Below, one piece after another: positions 1-4,868 of a DNA stretch of 6,332 nt (its first letter is position 1; every line of letters starts with the position of its first letter). Made by a program: the position numbers and the translations under genes. The notes under the pieces are model-generated. The model made no database searches, was not told the DNA's origin, and saw nothing but the letters and a program-made list of their open reading frames with translations. The DNA lies in assembly GCA_937132145.1 (NCBI GenBank), contig CAKZNY010000136.1:1-6332 (forward strand), read 5' to 3'. Source of the DNA: an uncultured Paracoccaceae bacterium (GTDB lineage: Bacteria; Pseudomonadota; Alphaproteobacteria; Rhodobacterales; Rhodobacteraceae).

Positions 1-536
1 ACGAACTTCATAAACTCCTCGGCAATCACCGCCTCGGATTCAAAGTCCATCGTCAGGTATGGTTTATCCCACTTGCCCTGCACACCCAGACGCTTGAACT
101 CCTCGCGCTGGATATCCACCCAGCCCTGCGCGAATTTGCGACACTCGCCGCGCAGCTCGTTGATCGGCACGTCGTCCTTGTTCTGGCCCCGCGCCCGATA
201 CTGCTCTTCAATCTTCCACTCGATCGGCAATCCGTGGCAATCCCAACCAGGCACGTAGCGCGCGTCTTTGCCCATCATCTGCTGCGAGCGCACCACCATA
301 TCCTTGAGGATTTTGTTCAGCGCGTGCCCGATATGCAGATGCCCGTTCGCATAGGGGGGGCCGTCGTGCAGGATAAACGGCTCGCGGCCTTCCTTGGCGC
401 GCAGACGCTCGTACAGATCCATATCGGCCCATTTCGCCAGCCACTCAGGTTCGCGTTTCGGCAATCCGGCCCGCATCGGGAAATCGGTTTTTGGCAGGTT
501 CAGGGTCGATTTATAGTCGGGGGTTTCGGCGCACAT
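1..536 (-). CDS. ileS: Isoleucyl-tRNA synthetase, N-terminal part (cut by window edge)
   Basis: Class I aminoacyl-tRNA synthetase that charges tRNA-Ile with isoleucine in the cytoplasm. Only the first 178 codons are present; the gene continues beyond base 1. The protein opens [20 protein letters not shown], the usual IleS start (compare the DYKSTLNLP opening of the E. coli enzyme). It then shows HDGPPYANG at about residues 58-65, the class I ATP-binding signature HIGH at 68-71, and [14 protein letters not shown] at about 95-108, which is diagnostic for IleS. The ATG at 536 fits the family N-terminus, so I chose it although only a weak GGAA precedes it. The editing domain, KMSKS loop and zinc site lie outside the window. 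The gene faces away from the small-protein/hemoglobin unit, so 537-762 should hold its promoter; I saw no T-box-like leader. A run of seven G at about 354-360 encodes the Pro-Pro of the signature and the frame is intact. Confidence 0.97.
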   Translation of the reverse strand, partial: MCAETPDYKSTLNLPKTDFPMRAGLPKREPEWLAKWADMDLYERLRAKEGREPFILHDGPPYANGHLHIGHALNKILKDMVVRSQQMMGKDARYVPGWDCHGLPIEWKIEEQYRARGQNKDDVPINELRGECRKFAQGWVDIQREEFKRLGVQGKWDKPYLTMDFESEAVIAEEFMKF

Positions 537-762
537 TTTGCAGTTCCGTAATCAAGAAAAATCTGGGGGTGGGAGGGTAGCGCGGAATTTCCATACGCCC
601 GTGACCGGCATCTTTTACAGTGCCGGGGTGCTAATTCGTATGATAATCGCAAGCATTTTCCACATATTCGACGGTATACGCGCAAGCCCGCCTGCGGTCC
701 AGCGTCGAATTGCAGTGCTCCGCGCAACGTGTTAGCACCGCGTGAATGAAAAGGAATATCTG
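537..762. other. Divergent intergenic region between ileS and the small membrane protein gene
   Basis: This 226-base gap must hold the promoters for ileS (leftward) and for the small membrane protein/hemoglobin pair (rightward). The clearest structure is a perfect 6-base inverted repeat, CCGGCA at 605-610 and TGCCGG at 621-626, with a 10-base spacer. It could be an operator or a small hairpin in either transcript. I could not assign a sigma-70 promoter with confidence, and I found no convincing FNR, NnrR or NsrR-type site that would tie the hemoglobin to oxygen or nitric oxide. No convincing ORF is present other than the in-frame extension of the downstream gene back to a GTG at 742. Confidence 0.4.
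751..755 (+). promoter_or_regulatory. Ribosome binding site that sets the small protein start at 763
   Basis: AAGGA lies seven bases before the ATG at 763. The in-frame GTG at 742 has no comparable upstream motif, so translation most likely starts at 763. Confidence 0.7.
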
Positions 763-930
763 ATGGAATTGCTACATAAACTCCGCCGCGCATTTCTATG
801 GCCCGGCACGAAGTTGACGGAAAAACTTGGCATTGATCCTGACAGTGAATTCGGCCTGCTGCGCTCTTTGTTCAACACGTTGATCTGGACGGTCATAGGC
901 CTTGCCATCGTCTTCATCGTGGTGCTTTGA
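763..930 (+). CDS. Small single-span membrane protein, 55 aa, unknown function
   Basis: I do not recognise this protein. It has a basic, amphipathic N-terminal half (MELLHKLRRAFLWPGTKLTE, residues 1-20), a short acidic/polar middle (IDPDSEFG), and one hydrophobic C-terminal segment at about residues 36-55 ending FIVVL. This suggests a tail-anchored or single-pass inner-membrane protein with most of the chain on the cytoplasmic side. The ATG at 763 is chosen over the in-frame GTG at 742 (which would add seven residues) because AAGGA sits at ideal spacing before the ATG. Its stop codon overlaps the TTG start of the truncated hemoglobin by four bases (TTGA), so the two are almost certainly cotranscribed and translationally coupled. 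That placement hints at a role linked to the hemoglobin, for example membrane anchoring or a partner protein, but this is inference from context only. Confidence 0.75.
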   Translation: MELLHKLRRAFLWPGTKLTEKLGIDPDSEFGLLRSLFNTLIWTVIGLAIVFIVVL

Positions 931-1346
931 ATACCCTGCCGCCGCGGTTTCCAATAACATCTGAAGAAATCGCCGTTGTCGTAACCGAATTTTACGCCCG
1001 CGTGCGCAAAGACGAGACCCTAGCACCAGTGTTTTTCCAAAGCCTGCCGTCGTTGCCAAAGGCATGGATTGAGCATGAAGGGAAAATCGCGGCGTTCTGG
1101 CGTAATGCGATCCTGTTTGAACGCTCCTATAACGGTAATCCACAGAAGGTTCACAGCGAACGCGAGGCGATTGAACCTGAACACTTCGCGGTCTGGCTTG
1201 CACTGTTTGACGAAGTACTGAAGGAAAATCTGCGCCCCGAACAAGCCGAAAGCTGGTCCGCCCTCGCCCACCGCATAGGCCGTGGCCTGAAAATGGGCGT
1301 CGTGCAATCCCGCGCCAAATACGGCGATGTGCCAGACTTAGGCTAA
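927..1346 (+). CDS. Group III truncated hemoglobin
   Basis: A 139-residue heme protein of the 2-over-2 globin fold, expected to bind O2 or NO in the cytoplasm. It aligns by eye with Campylobacter jejuni Ctb, the type member of group III: FYARVRKDETLAPVF (22-36), an EHEGKIAAFW helix (49-58), YNGNPQKVH (68-76), and FAVWLALFDE (87-96). The key positions are kept: distal Tyr B10 = Y23, His E7 = H50, Trp G8 = W90, and proximal heme-ligating His F8 = H76. The start is a TTG at 927 inside the stop of the preceding small membrane protein gene (TTGA overlap). No ATG or GTG start fits the family N-terminus, and the next Met is far downstream. There is only a weak upstream ribosome-binding motif, which fits translational coupling. 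Physiological roles of group III hemoglobins are poorly defined; O2 moderation and protection from NO have been proposed. The structured repeat begins directly after the TAA. Confidence 0.93.
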   Translation: MNTLPPRFPITSEEIAVVVTEFYARVRKDETLAPVFFQSLPSLPKAWIEHEGKIAAFWRNAILFERSYNGNPQKVHSEREAIEPEHFAVWLALFDEVLKENLRPEQAESWSALAHRIGRGLKMGVVQSRAKYGDVPDLG

Positions 1347-1480
1347 GCGCAACCGCCGAGCGAAGCGAGGCCTCCTCCAACCGTAGGGCGGAAGCCTCCC
1401 GCCCGTCAGGGCATCGTTTTGCAAGCAAAACGAAACCCCTCCCGTTGGGCCAAGCCTCGCCTTCGGCTCGGCGGTTGCGT
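1347..1480. repeat. Structured inverted-repeat element directly after the hemoglobin gene
   Basis: A roughly 134-base element bounded by long imperfect inverted repeats. The left arm at 1348-1371 (CGCAACCGCCGAGC...) matches the reverse complement of the right arm at 1454-1479 except for two single-base insertions. Complementarity continues inwards imperfectly, for example CCAAC at 1377-1381 with GTTGG at 1444-1448. Two hairpins lie inside: GGGCGG 1386-1391 with CCGCCC 1399-1404, and the palindrome CGTTTTGC AA GCAAAACG at 1415-1432. A 13-base copy of the left arm end (CAACCGCCGAGCG) recurs at 6320-6332. Both copies lie just after a stop codon. There is no T-run, so it is not a canonical intrinsic terminator. 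It resembles a REP- or MITE-like dispersed intergenic repeat; no target-site duplication is visible. It may fold in mRNA and protect 3' ends or assist termination, which is inference. Confidence 0.8.
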
Positions 1481-1534
1481 TCATGTCTGGTGTTTCGAAC
1501 TTCTAAATCCTAAACTTCCGCAAAACGCATTAGC

Positions 1535-1539
1535 GGAGG
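1535..1539 (+). promoter_or_regulatory. Ribosome binding site for the nitroreductase-fold gene
   Basis: GGAGG with a five-base spacer to the ATG at 1545. It excludes the longer reading frame that would begin at 1419 inside the repeat element. Confidence 0.85.
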
Positions 1540-1544
1540 CGAAG

Positions 1545-2234
1545 ATGTTTGCAAAACAAGACCTGAAGTTTGACCCTATCCCGTTGCCGGACCACATCGA
1601 TATGCCGCCCGAGGATATGCAAAAAGCCGCAGCGGATTTCCTTGCCCACATGCGAAAACGCCACTCGGTTCGGGATTTCACCGACCAAGCGGTGGCCCAA
1701 TCCGTTATCGAAAACTGCATCCTGACCGCTGGCTCCGCCCCTAGTGGTGCGAACCATCAACCGTGGCATTTCGTTGCTGTGAAATCCCCCGACATCAAAG
1801 CCCAAATTCGCAAAGCCGCCGAGGTCGAGGAGCAAAAGTTCTATGCAGGTGGCGGCGGGGACGAATGGATCAAAGCGCTGGAGCCCCTCGGCACCGGCGT
1901 GGAAAAACCCCACCTGACGACCGCTCCGTGGCTAATAGTTGTCTTCGCCCAGCGCCACGGGAAATTCGCAGATGGCACCAGGTTCAAGAATTACTACGTC
2001 CCCGAAAGCGTAGGGATAGCGACAGGTTTCCTGATCGCAGCACTGCATACCGCGGGCCTGTCCTGCCTGACCCACACACCAAACCCGATGAAATTTCTAA
2101 ACGGTTTGCTGGAGCGTCCCGCATCGGAAAAACCTGTGATGATTTTGGTAGTTGGCCACGCCGCCAAAGACGCCACAGTTCCCTCCGTCGCCAAACTGAA
2201 GAAACCGCTGGAGGCAATTTTGACGGTGAAGTAG
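1545..2234 (+). CDS. Nitroreductase-fold flavoprotein resembling iodotyrosine deiodinase
   Basis: A 229-residue FMN enzyme of the nitroreductase superfamily, closest by eye to the iodotyrosine deiodinase (IYD) branch, which removes halide reductively from halotyrosines. RHSVRDF at 39-45 is the FMN-phosphate-binding start of the fold. SAPSGANHQPWHF (64-76) and the THTPNP stretch (176-181) match IYD flavin-site segments. IYD uses a Glu/Tyr/Lys triad in its lid to grip the amino-acid part of the substrate (E153, Y157, K178 in mouse). The same spacing is present here as E96, Y100 and K121, including the conserved LTTAP that follows. IYD itself has an N-terminal membrane anchor; none is present here, so the protein should be soluble, as in other bacterial homologues. 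The ATG at 1545 has GGAGG five bases upstream; the frame also extends back to 1419 but that part lies in the repeat. The stop is three bases from the convergent VOC gene. A general nitro/quinone reductase is the alternative. Confidence 0.85.
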   Translation: MFAKQDLKFDPIPLPDHIDMPPEDMQKAAADFLAHMRKRHSVRDFTDQAVAQSVIENCILTAGSAPSGANHQPWHFVAVKSPDIKAQIRKAAEVEEQKFYAGGGGDEWIKALEPLGTGVEKPHLTTAPWLIVVFAQRHGKFADGTRFKNYYVPESVGIATGFLIAALHTAGLSCLTHTPNPMKFLNGLLERPASEKPVMILVVGHAAKDATVPSVAKLKKPLEAILTVK

Positions 2235-2237
2235 CCC

Positions 2238-2642
2238 CTAACTTAAATCCGTAAACGGATTGTACGTCGCCGACCACACATACCCGTCCGGATCGGCAAA
2301 ATGCGCGGAATATCCACCCCAGAAAACCTCCTCTGGTTCCGTTAACGCCGATCCACCCGATTCAATCGCCAGCTTGTAGACCGCATCAACCTCGGCCTTG
2401 CTAGCGACATTATGGGCAAAGATCACACCGGAAAATCCGGTCGTATTCACAGGAACATTCGCCCCCTCGGCCAACGCCTCTTTGGCATAAAGCGCCAACC
2501 ATGACCCTTCCATGATCAGCATCGGATGATCGTCATCTTCGGTCGGGTTGTGCAGCGGAAATCCCAGACCGTCATGATAAAACTTCAACGATCGCGCCAC
2601 ATCCGCGACTCCAAGCGTAATCAGGCTGATCTTGTTTTTCAC
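2238..2642 (-). CDS. VOC (glyoxalase/bleomycin-resistance fold) family protein
   Basis: A 134-residue single VOC module with two beta-alpha-beta-beta-beta units: ISLITLGVADVARSLKFY at 5-22 opens the first, and the second closes with FADPDGYVWSATYNP at 115-129. VOC proteins include glyoxalase I, dioxygenases and drug-binding proteins, so the substrate cannot be named. The usual metal ligands appear altered: the first strand carries T9 in ITLGV rather than a His, and the position four after DPDG, typically Glu in glyoxalases, is S124. A metal-independent or binding-only role is therefore plausible. The GTG at 2642 is chosen because GGGGAA ends five bases before it and the family fold starts there; upstream in-frame codons lie inside rsgA. 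The gene starts one base after the rsgA stop, so the two form an operon with likely coupled translation. It converges on the nitroreductase-fold gene with a three-base gap. Confidence 0.85.
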   Translation of the reverse strand: MKNKISLITLGVADVARSLKFYHDGLGFPLHNPTEDDDHPMLIMEGSWLALYAKEALAEGANVPVNTTGFSGVIFAHNVASKAEVDAVYKLAIESGGSALTEPEEVFWGGYSAHFADPDGYVWSATYNPFTDLS

Positions 2643-2643
2643 A

Positions 2644-3690
2644 TCACTTCCCCTTTTTGGAGCGCCGAATATCCTGTCCCAGTCGATTTTCCTTATGGAT
2701 TTTCCGATATCGCGCACGTGTTTCGGCGATAGTTTCCCCCGCGTGGTTGTCCTCACGCACCAGCTTTTGCCAACGCTCGATCCGCGCCTCATCCAAATCG
2801 CCAGCCGCAACCGCCGCCAATATAGCACACCCCGGTTCGCTTTCGTGTGCGCAATCGTTGAACTTGCAGGTCAGCGCCAGATCGGAAATATCCTCGAACA
2901 CCGCATCCACAGCTTCGCGTGCATCAACCAGCCGCAAGGCCCGCATGCCCGGCGTGTCGATCAGCCAACCGCCCGAGACCATCCGGTACATCGAGCGAGC
3001 CGTCGTCGTATGCACCCCCTTGGCGTCATCCTCGCGAATGTCGCGCGTCAGAATATCCAGCCCCGTCATCGTGTTGGTTATCGTCGATTTCCCCACACCC
3101 GAAGACCCGACCAGCGCCACGGTCTGCCCGATACCGCACCACGGGGCCAGATGCGCGACCGTATCGCCCGCCGTGGCATCAATCGTTATCGTCTGCACAT
3201 TCTGCAATTCGCGCGCCTTTTCAATATACACCGACGGGTCATCGCACATATCCGCTTTGGTCAGCACAACCACCGGCTCCACCTCGGCCTGATGGGCCAG
3301 CGCCAGATAGCGTTCCAGCCGCGCAATGTTGAAATCCGCGTTGCAGGAAGACACGATAAACAGCGTGTCGATGTTGGCGGCAATAAGCTGCGCCACCGCC
3401 TCCAACCCTGCCGAGCCGCGCCTGATCAGGCTTTTGCGATCCAGCACCCGCTCACACTGCGCGCTGTCTCGCGGTGTCAAAATCCAGTCCCCAACGGCCA
3501 TGCCATGCTCGGCCATCATGCTGTTGACGGCCACTCGCACCGGACCATCAGCGCCAAGAGTTTCCAGCGAATTGCGATGCACCTCGGTGACACGCAACGC
3601 ACGTTGCTCCTCCACTTCCTCGTTCGAGAGTTGAGATTGATAAAAGGCGCTCCAGCCCAGATCGGCCAGCGTTACTGTTTCATTATTCAT
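2644..3690 (-). CDS. rsgA: Ribosome small-subunit biogenesis GTPase RsgA (YjeQ)
   Basis: A 348-residue circularly permuted GTPase that acts late in 30S ribosomal subunit maturation, checking the decoding centre and releasing factors such as RbfA. Length is near the E. coli protein (350). An N-terminal OB-fold region (about 30-90) is followed by the permuted G domain: G4 TKAD at 144-147, then the P-loop GSSGVGKST at 195-203, a switch I region with HTTT at 227-230, and G3 DTPG at 245-248. The order G4-G1-G3 is diagnostic of this family. The C-terminal zinc knuckle is complete: C275, C280, H282 and C288 in the CX4CXHX5C pattern. The ATG at 3690 has AAGG eight bases upstream. It lies downstream of ffs on the same strand with no obvious terminator between them, and one base upstream of the VOC gene. 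Confidence 0.97.
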   Translation of the reverse strand: MNNETVTLADLGWSAFYQSQLSNEEVEEQRALRVTEVHRNSLETLGADGPVRVAVNSMMAEHGMAVGDWILTPRDSAQCERVLDRKSLIRRGSAGLEAVAQLIAANIDTLFIVSSCNADFNIARLERYLALAHQAEVEPVVVLTKADMCDDPSVYIEKARELQNVQTITIDATAGDTVAHLAPWCGIGQTVALVGSSGVGKSTITNTMTGLDILTRDIREDDAKGVHTTTARSMYRMVSGGWLIDTPGMRALRLVDAREAVDAVFEDISDLALTCKFNDCAHESEPGCAILAAVAAGDLDEARIERWQKLVREDNHAGETIAETRARYRKIHKENRLGQDIRRSKKGK

Positions 3691-3782
3691 TATTTAAGCC
3701 TTGGATAAATTCACAAGAACCCCCAGCGAATTGCACGAGGTCTGGTTTCATCGGGCTTGCGAAAATAGCGACCATACGCGGC

Positions 3783-3818
3783 CTAACGGCACGCCCGGAG
3801 GTTGGTTGCATTTGTCAT
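3783..3818 (-). CDS. Possible 11-residue leader peptide upstream of rsgA
   Basis: Read on the minus strand, a perfect AGGAGG (3830-3825) lies six bases before an ATG at 3818, which opens MTNATNLRACR followed by a TAG at 3785-3783. The strong, ideally spaced ribosome binding site is the only evidence that this is translated. It sits downstream of ffs and about 90 bases before rsgA, a typical position for a regulatory uORF. The same frame stays open for 23 more codons past the amber stop, beginning AAYGRYFRKPDE, until a TGA near 3711, so this could instead be the start of a small gene broken by a nonsense mutation. I do not recognise the peptide. Chance occurrence remains possible. Confidence 0.35.
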   Translation of the reverse strand: MTNATNLRACR

Positions 3819-3824
3819 AATCAT

Positions 3825-3830
3825 CCTCCT
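3825..3830 (-). promoter_or_regulatory. Consensus Shine-Dalgarno before the short leader ORF
   Basis: The minus strand reads AGGAGG, with a six-base spacer to the ATG at 3818. It is among the strongest ribosome-binding motifs in the window, although the only ORF it serves is 11 codons long. Confidence 0.5.
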
Positions 3831-3847
3831 ACTTCGGCGTGTCTTGG

Positions 3848-3944
3848 GTGAGAGGCTGGACAACGACCCAAACGGGACTCGTTATGGCTGCTTCCTTCCG
3901 GATCTGACCAGGTTGGCGAGGCGCTCGCCCGCGCCAACCTCTCG
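3848..3944 (-). ncRNA. ffs: Signal recognition particle RNA, 4.5S (bacterial small SRP RNA)
   Basis: The RNA scaffold of the bacterial SRP, which binds Ffh and targets nascent membrane proteins to FtsY at the inner membrane. On the minus strand the region 3909-3886 carries the nearly invariant domain IV core, GATCCGGAAGGAAGCAGCC preceded by GGTCA, with the GGAA tetraloop at 3899-3896 and the internal loops bound by the Ffh M domain. The ends pair: GAGAGGTTGG at 3943-3934 with CCAGCCTCTC at 3859-3850 (one G-U pair), giving a hairpin of about 95 bases, the usual size for the short bacterial form without an Alu domain. Exact ends are inferred from the terminal helix. A perfect 8-base inverted repeat, 3939-3932 with 3918-3911, lies within the 5' half. 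It is followed on the same strand by the leader ORF and rsgA. Open reading frames crossing it are spurious. Confidence 0.95.
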
Positions 3945-3950
3945 AATCTC

Positions 3951-3978
3951 AATTAACAATCCCAAAGGGCAAAGGCAA
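3951..3978 (-). promoter_or_regulatory. Candidate promoter of the 4.5S RNA gene
   Basis: On the minus strand TTGCCT (3978-3973) and TTAATT (3956-3951) are separated by 16 bases. The second hexamer ends seven bases before the G at 3943 that opens the RNA terminal helix. Position and spacing fit a sigma-70 promoter; the hexamers are only partial matches, so this is assigned mainly from its position. Confidence 0.5.
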
Positions 3979-4086
3979 GAGGGGTAGTTGCTGGCAAAAC
4001 CCGTAATTTGCGTATTTCCTCCTACATTTATCCCCTTTCCCCATGGTCAACTTTTCATTTGCAAACGCGCGTGCTACCTACGCGCC

Positions 4087-4746
4087 ATGCAAAATCCAAT
4101 CCCGGTATACCCGACCTACACACGTTCCGAGCGCATTGCCGATGGCACCATACATATACTCGGTGTGTTCGGGGCCATTTTCGGCGCGATTTTTATGGCC
4201 GTATGGAATTTTGAACACGCAAGCAGCTGGCTAACCGCTTCTTTGGTCGTTTATAGCATTGCCATGGTCGCGACCTTCACGGCTTCGGCCCTTTATAATA
4301 TGAGCCCATGGGAAACGGCGCGCCCGGTTTTTCGCCGGATTGATCACGCCATAATTTATCTGAAAATTGCGGGAACTTATACGCCGCTCGTGGTGCTGGT
4401 TGGCAGCGTGTCGTCGTATCTGGTGCTGGCCACCGTTTGGGGATTAGCCACGTTCGGGGTGATCCGGAAGTTGTTTTTCTGGCGCACACCGGGCAAGACG
4501 GGCACCATTCTTTATCTGATAATGGGCTGGTTAAGCGTCATTTTGATCTGGTCATTGATACCCGTTTTGCCTTTAACCGCAACTTTTCTAATCGTTGGCG
4601 GCGGCTTGACCTATACAATCGGGGTCATTTTTTACGTTTGGAAATCGTTGAAATTTTCCCGGGCAATCTGGCACGGTTTTGTTTTGGTCGCGTCAATATG
4701 TTTTTATATCGCCATCGTGTTGGGCGCCCGCAGCAGCGTGATTTGA
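4087..4746 (+). CDS. Hemolysin III / PAQR-type seven-helix membrane protein
   Basis: A 219-residue integral membrane protein of the HlyIII family (related to the progestin and adiponectin receptor superfamily). About seven hydrophobic segments are visible, roughly 24-41, 48-68, 88-106, 110-127, 138-157, 163-184 and 193-212. Family landmarks are ERIADGTIHILG (15-26), SALYN (67-71), RRIDHAIIYLKIAGTYTP (83-100), YTIGVIFYVW (176-185) and AIWHGFV (193-199). Relatives usually have SxLYH and HAIWH, whose histidines form the zinc site in PAQR structures. Here these positions are N71 and R192; only D86 and H196 remain. The cellular role of bacterial HlyIII proteins is not settled and the hemolysin name should not be taken literally. 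The ATG at 4087 is chosen because it gives the usual length and N-terminus; no good ribosome binding site precedes it. The frame runs back to 3988, but that part overlaps no conserved region. Confidence 0.9.
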   Translation: MQNPIPVYPTYTRSERIADGTIHILGVFGAIFGAIFMAVWNFEHASSWLTASLVVYSIAMVATFTASALYNMSPWETARPVFRRIDHAIIYLKIAGTYTPLVVLVGSVSSYLVLATVWGLATFGVIRKLFFWRTPGKTGTILYLIMGWLSVILIWSLIPVLPLTATFLIVGGGLTYTIGVIFYVWKSLKFSRAIWHGFVLVASICFYIAIVLGARSSVI

Positions 4747-4868
4747 GCGCAGTCGGTATTCTCTAGCCTTATCCTGAATACACGGCCGTGCCACAAGTTA
4801 TTGCGCGCATCACGGGTTGTGATGGGGGTGCGCTTAGGGCAAAGTCTGCGGCAAATCAGGAGATTACG
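4747..4868 (+). other. Gap between the HlyIII gene and nudC, with a possible hairpin
   Basis: This 122-base spacer holds a perfect 10-base palindrome (CACGGCCGTG, about 4781-4790). It also holds a possible hairpin in which GCGC and ATCAC (4805-4813) face GTGAT (4819-4823) and GCGC (4830-4833) around an unpaired G-rich bulge. No T-run follows, so termination is not claimed. The spacing suggests nudC has its own promoter, which I could not place. Confidence 0.3.
4858..4862 (+). promoter_or_regulatory. Ribosome binding site that sets the nudC start
   Basis: AGGAG with a six-base spacer to the ATG at 4869. The frame is open back to a GTG at 4788, but that start lacks such a site and would add 27 residues unlike the family. 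Confidence 0.8.

Larger units (their letters stand above)
3691..3847 (-). other. Leader region between the 4.5S RNA gene and rsgA
   Basis: About 157 bases separate the 3' end of the SRP RNA gene from the rsgA start, read on the minus strand. I see no hairpin followed by a T-run that would terminate the 4.5S transcript, so read-through into rsgA is possible. The stretch contains an 11-codon ORF with a strong ribosome binding site, described separately. Downstream of that ORF is a poorly conserved-looking stretch whose open frames overlap the rsgA start. No clear rsgA promoter was identified. Confidence 0.4.

Noticed and set aside
354..360. Run of seven G as a possible frameshift or sequencing error
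   Set aside because: The IleS frame reads through it correctly, giving the expected Gly-Pro-Pro-Tyr of the signature region.
640..660. AT-rich stretch with TGATAAT ... GCATT resembling a Fur-type site
   Set aside because: It is only partly symmetrical and does not match the alphaproteobacterial Fur/Mur, Irr or RirA boxes well enough to call.
709..728. TTGC ... GCAA pair considered as an FNR/NnrR-like site for the hemoglobin
   Set aside because: The half sites are too far apart (10-base spacer) compared with the 4-base spacer of FNR-family sites, and the half-site bases do not match.
627..739. Eight-base inverted repeat GGTGCTAA (627-634) and TTAGCACC (732-739) upstream of the small membrane protein
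   Set aside because: The arms are about 100 bases apart with no extension of pairing, and one such repeat is not surprising by chance in a region this size.
796..1428. Minus-strand open frame of 210 codons opposite the hemoglobin
   Set aside because: It overlaps the whole hemoglobin gene and part of the repeat, has no family features, and reads as a GC-driven shadow frame.
1419..1544. Extended N-terminus of the nitroreductase-fold protein
   Set aside because: The added 42 residues are translated from the repeat element, resemble nothing in the family, and the ATG at 1545 has a strong ribosome binding site.
2632..3708. Long plus-strand open frame of 358 codons opposite rsgA
   Set aside because: It is the antisense of a clear RsgA with all GTPase and zinc motifs. 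Its translation is rich in Arg, His and Gln with no recognisable domain, and it has no suitable ribosome binding site.
3802..3987. Plus-strand 61-codon open frame across the 4.5S RNA gene
   Set aside because: It crosses the SRP RNA in antisense, which fully explains the sequence conservation there.
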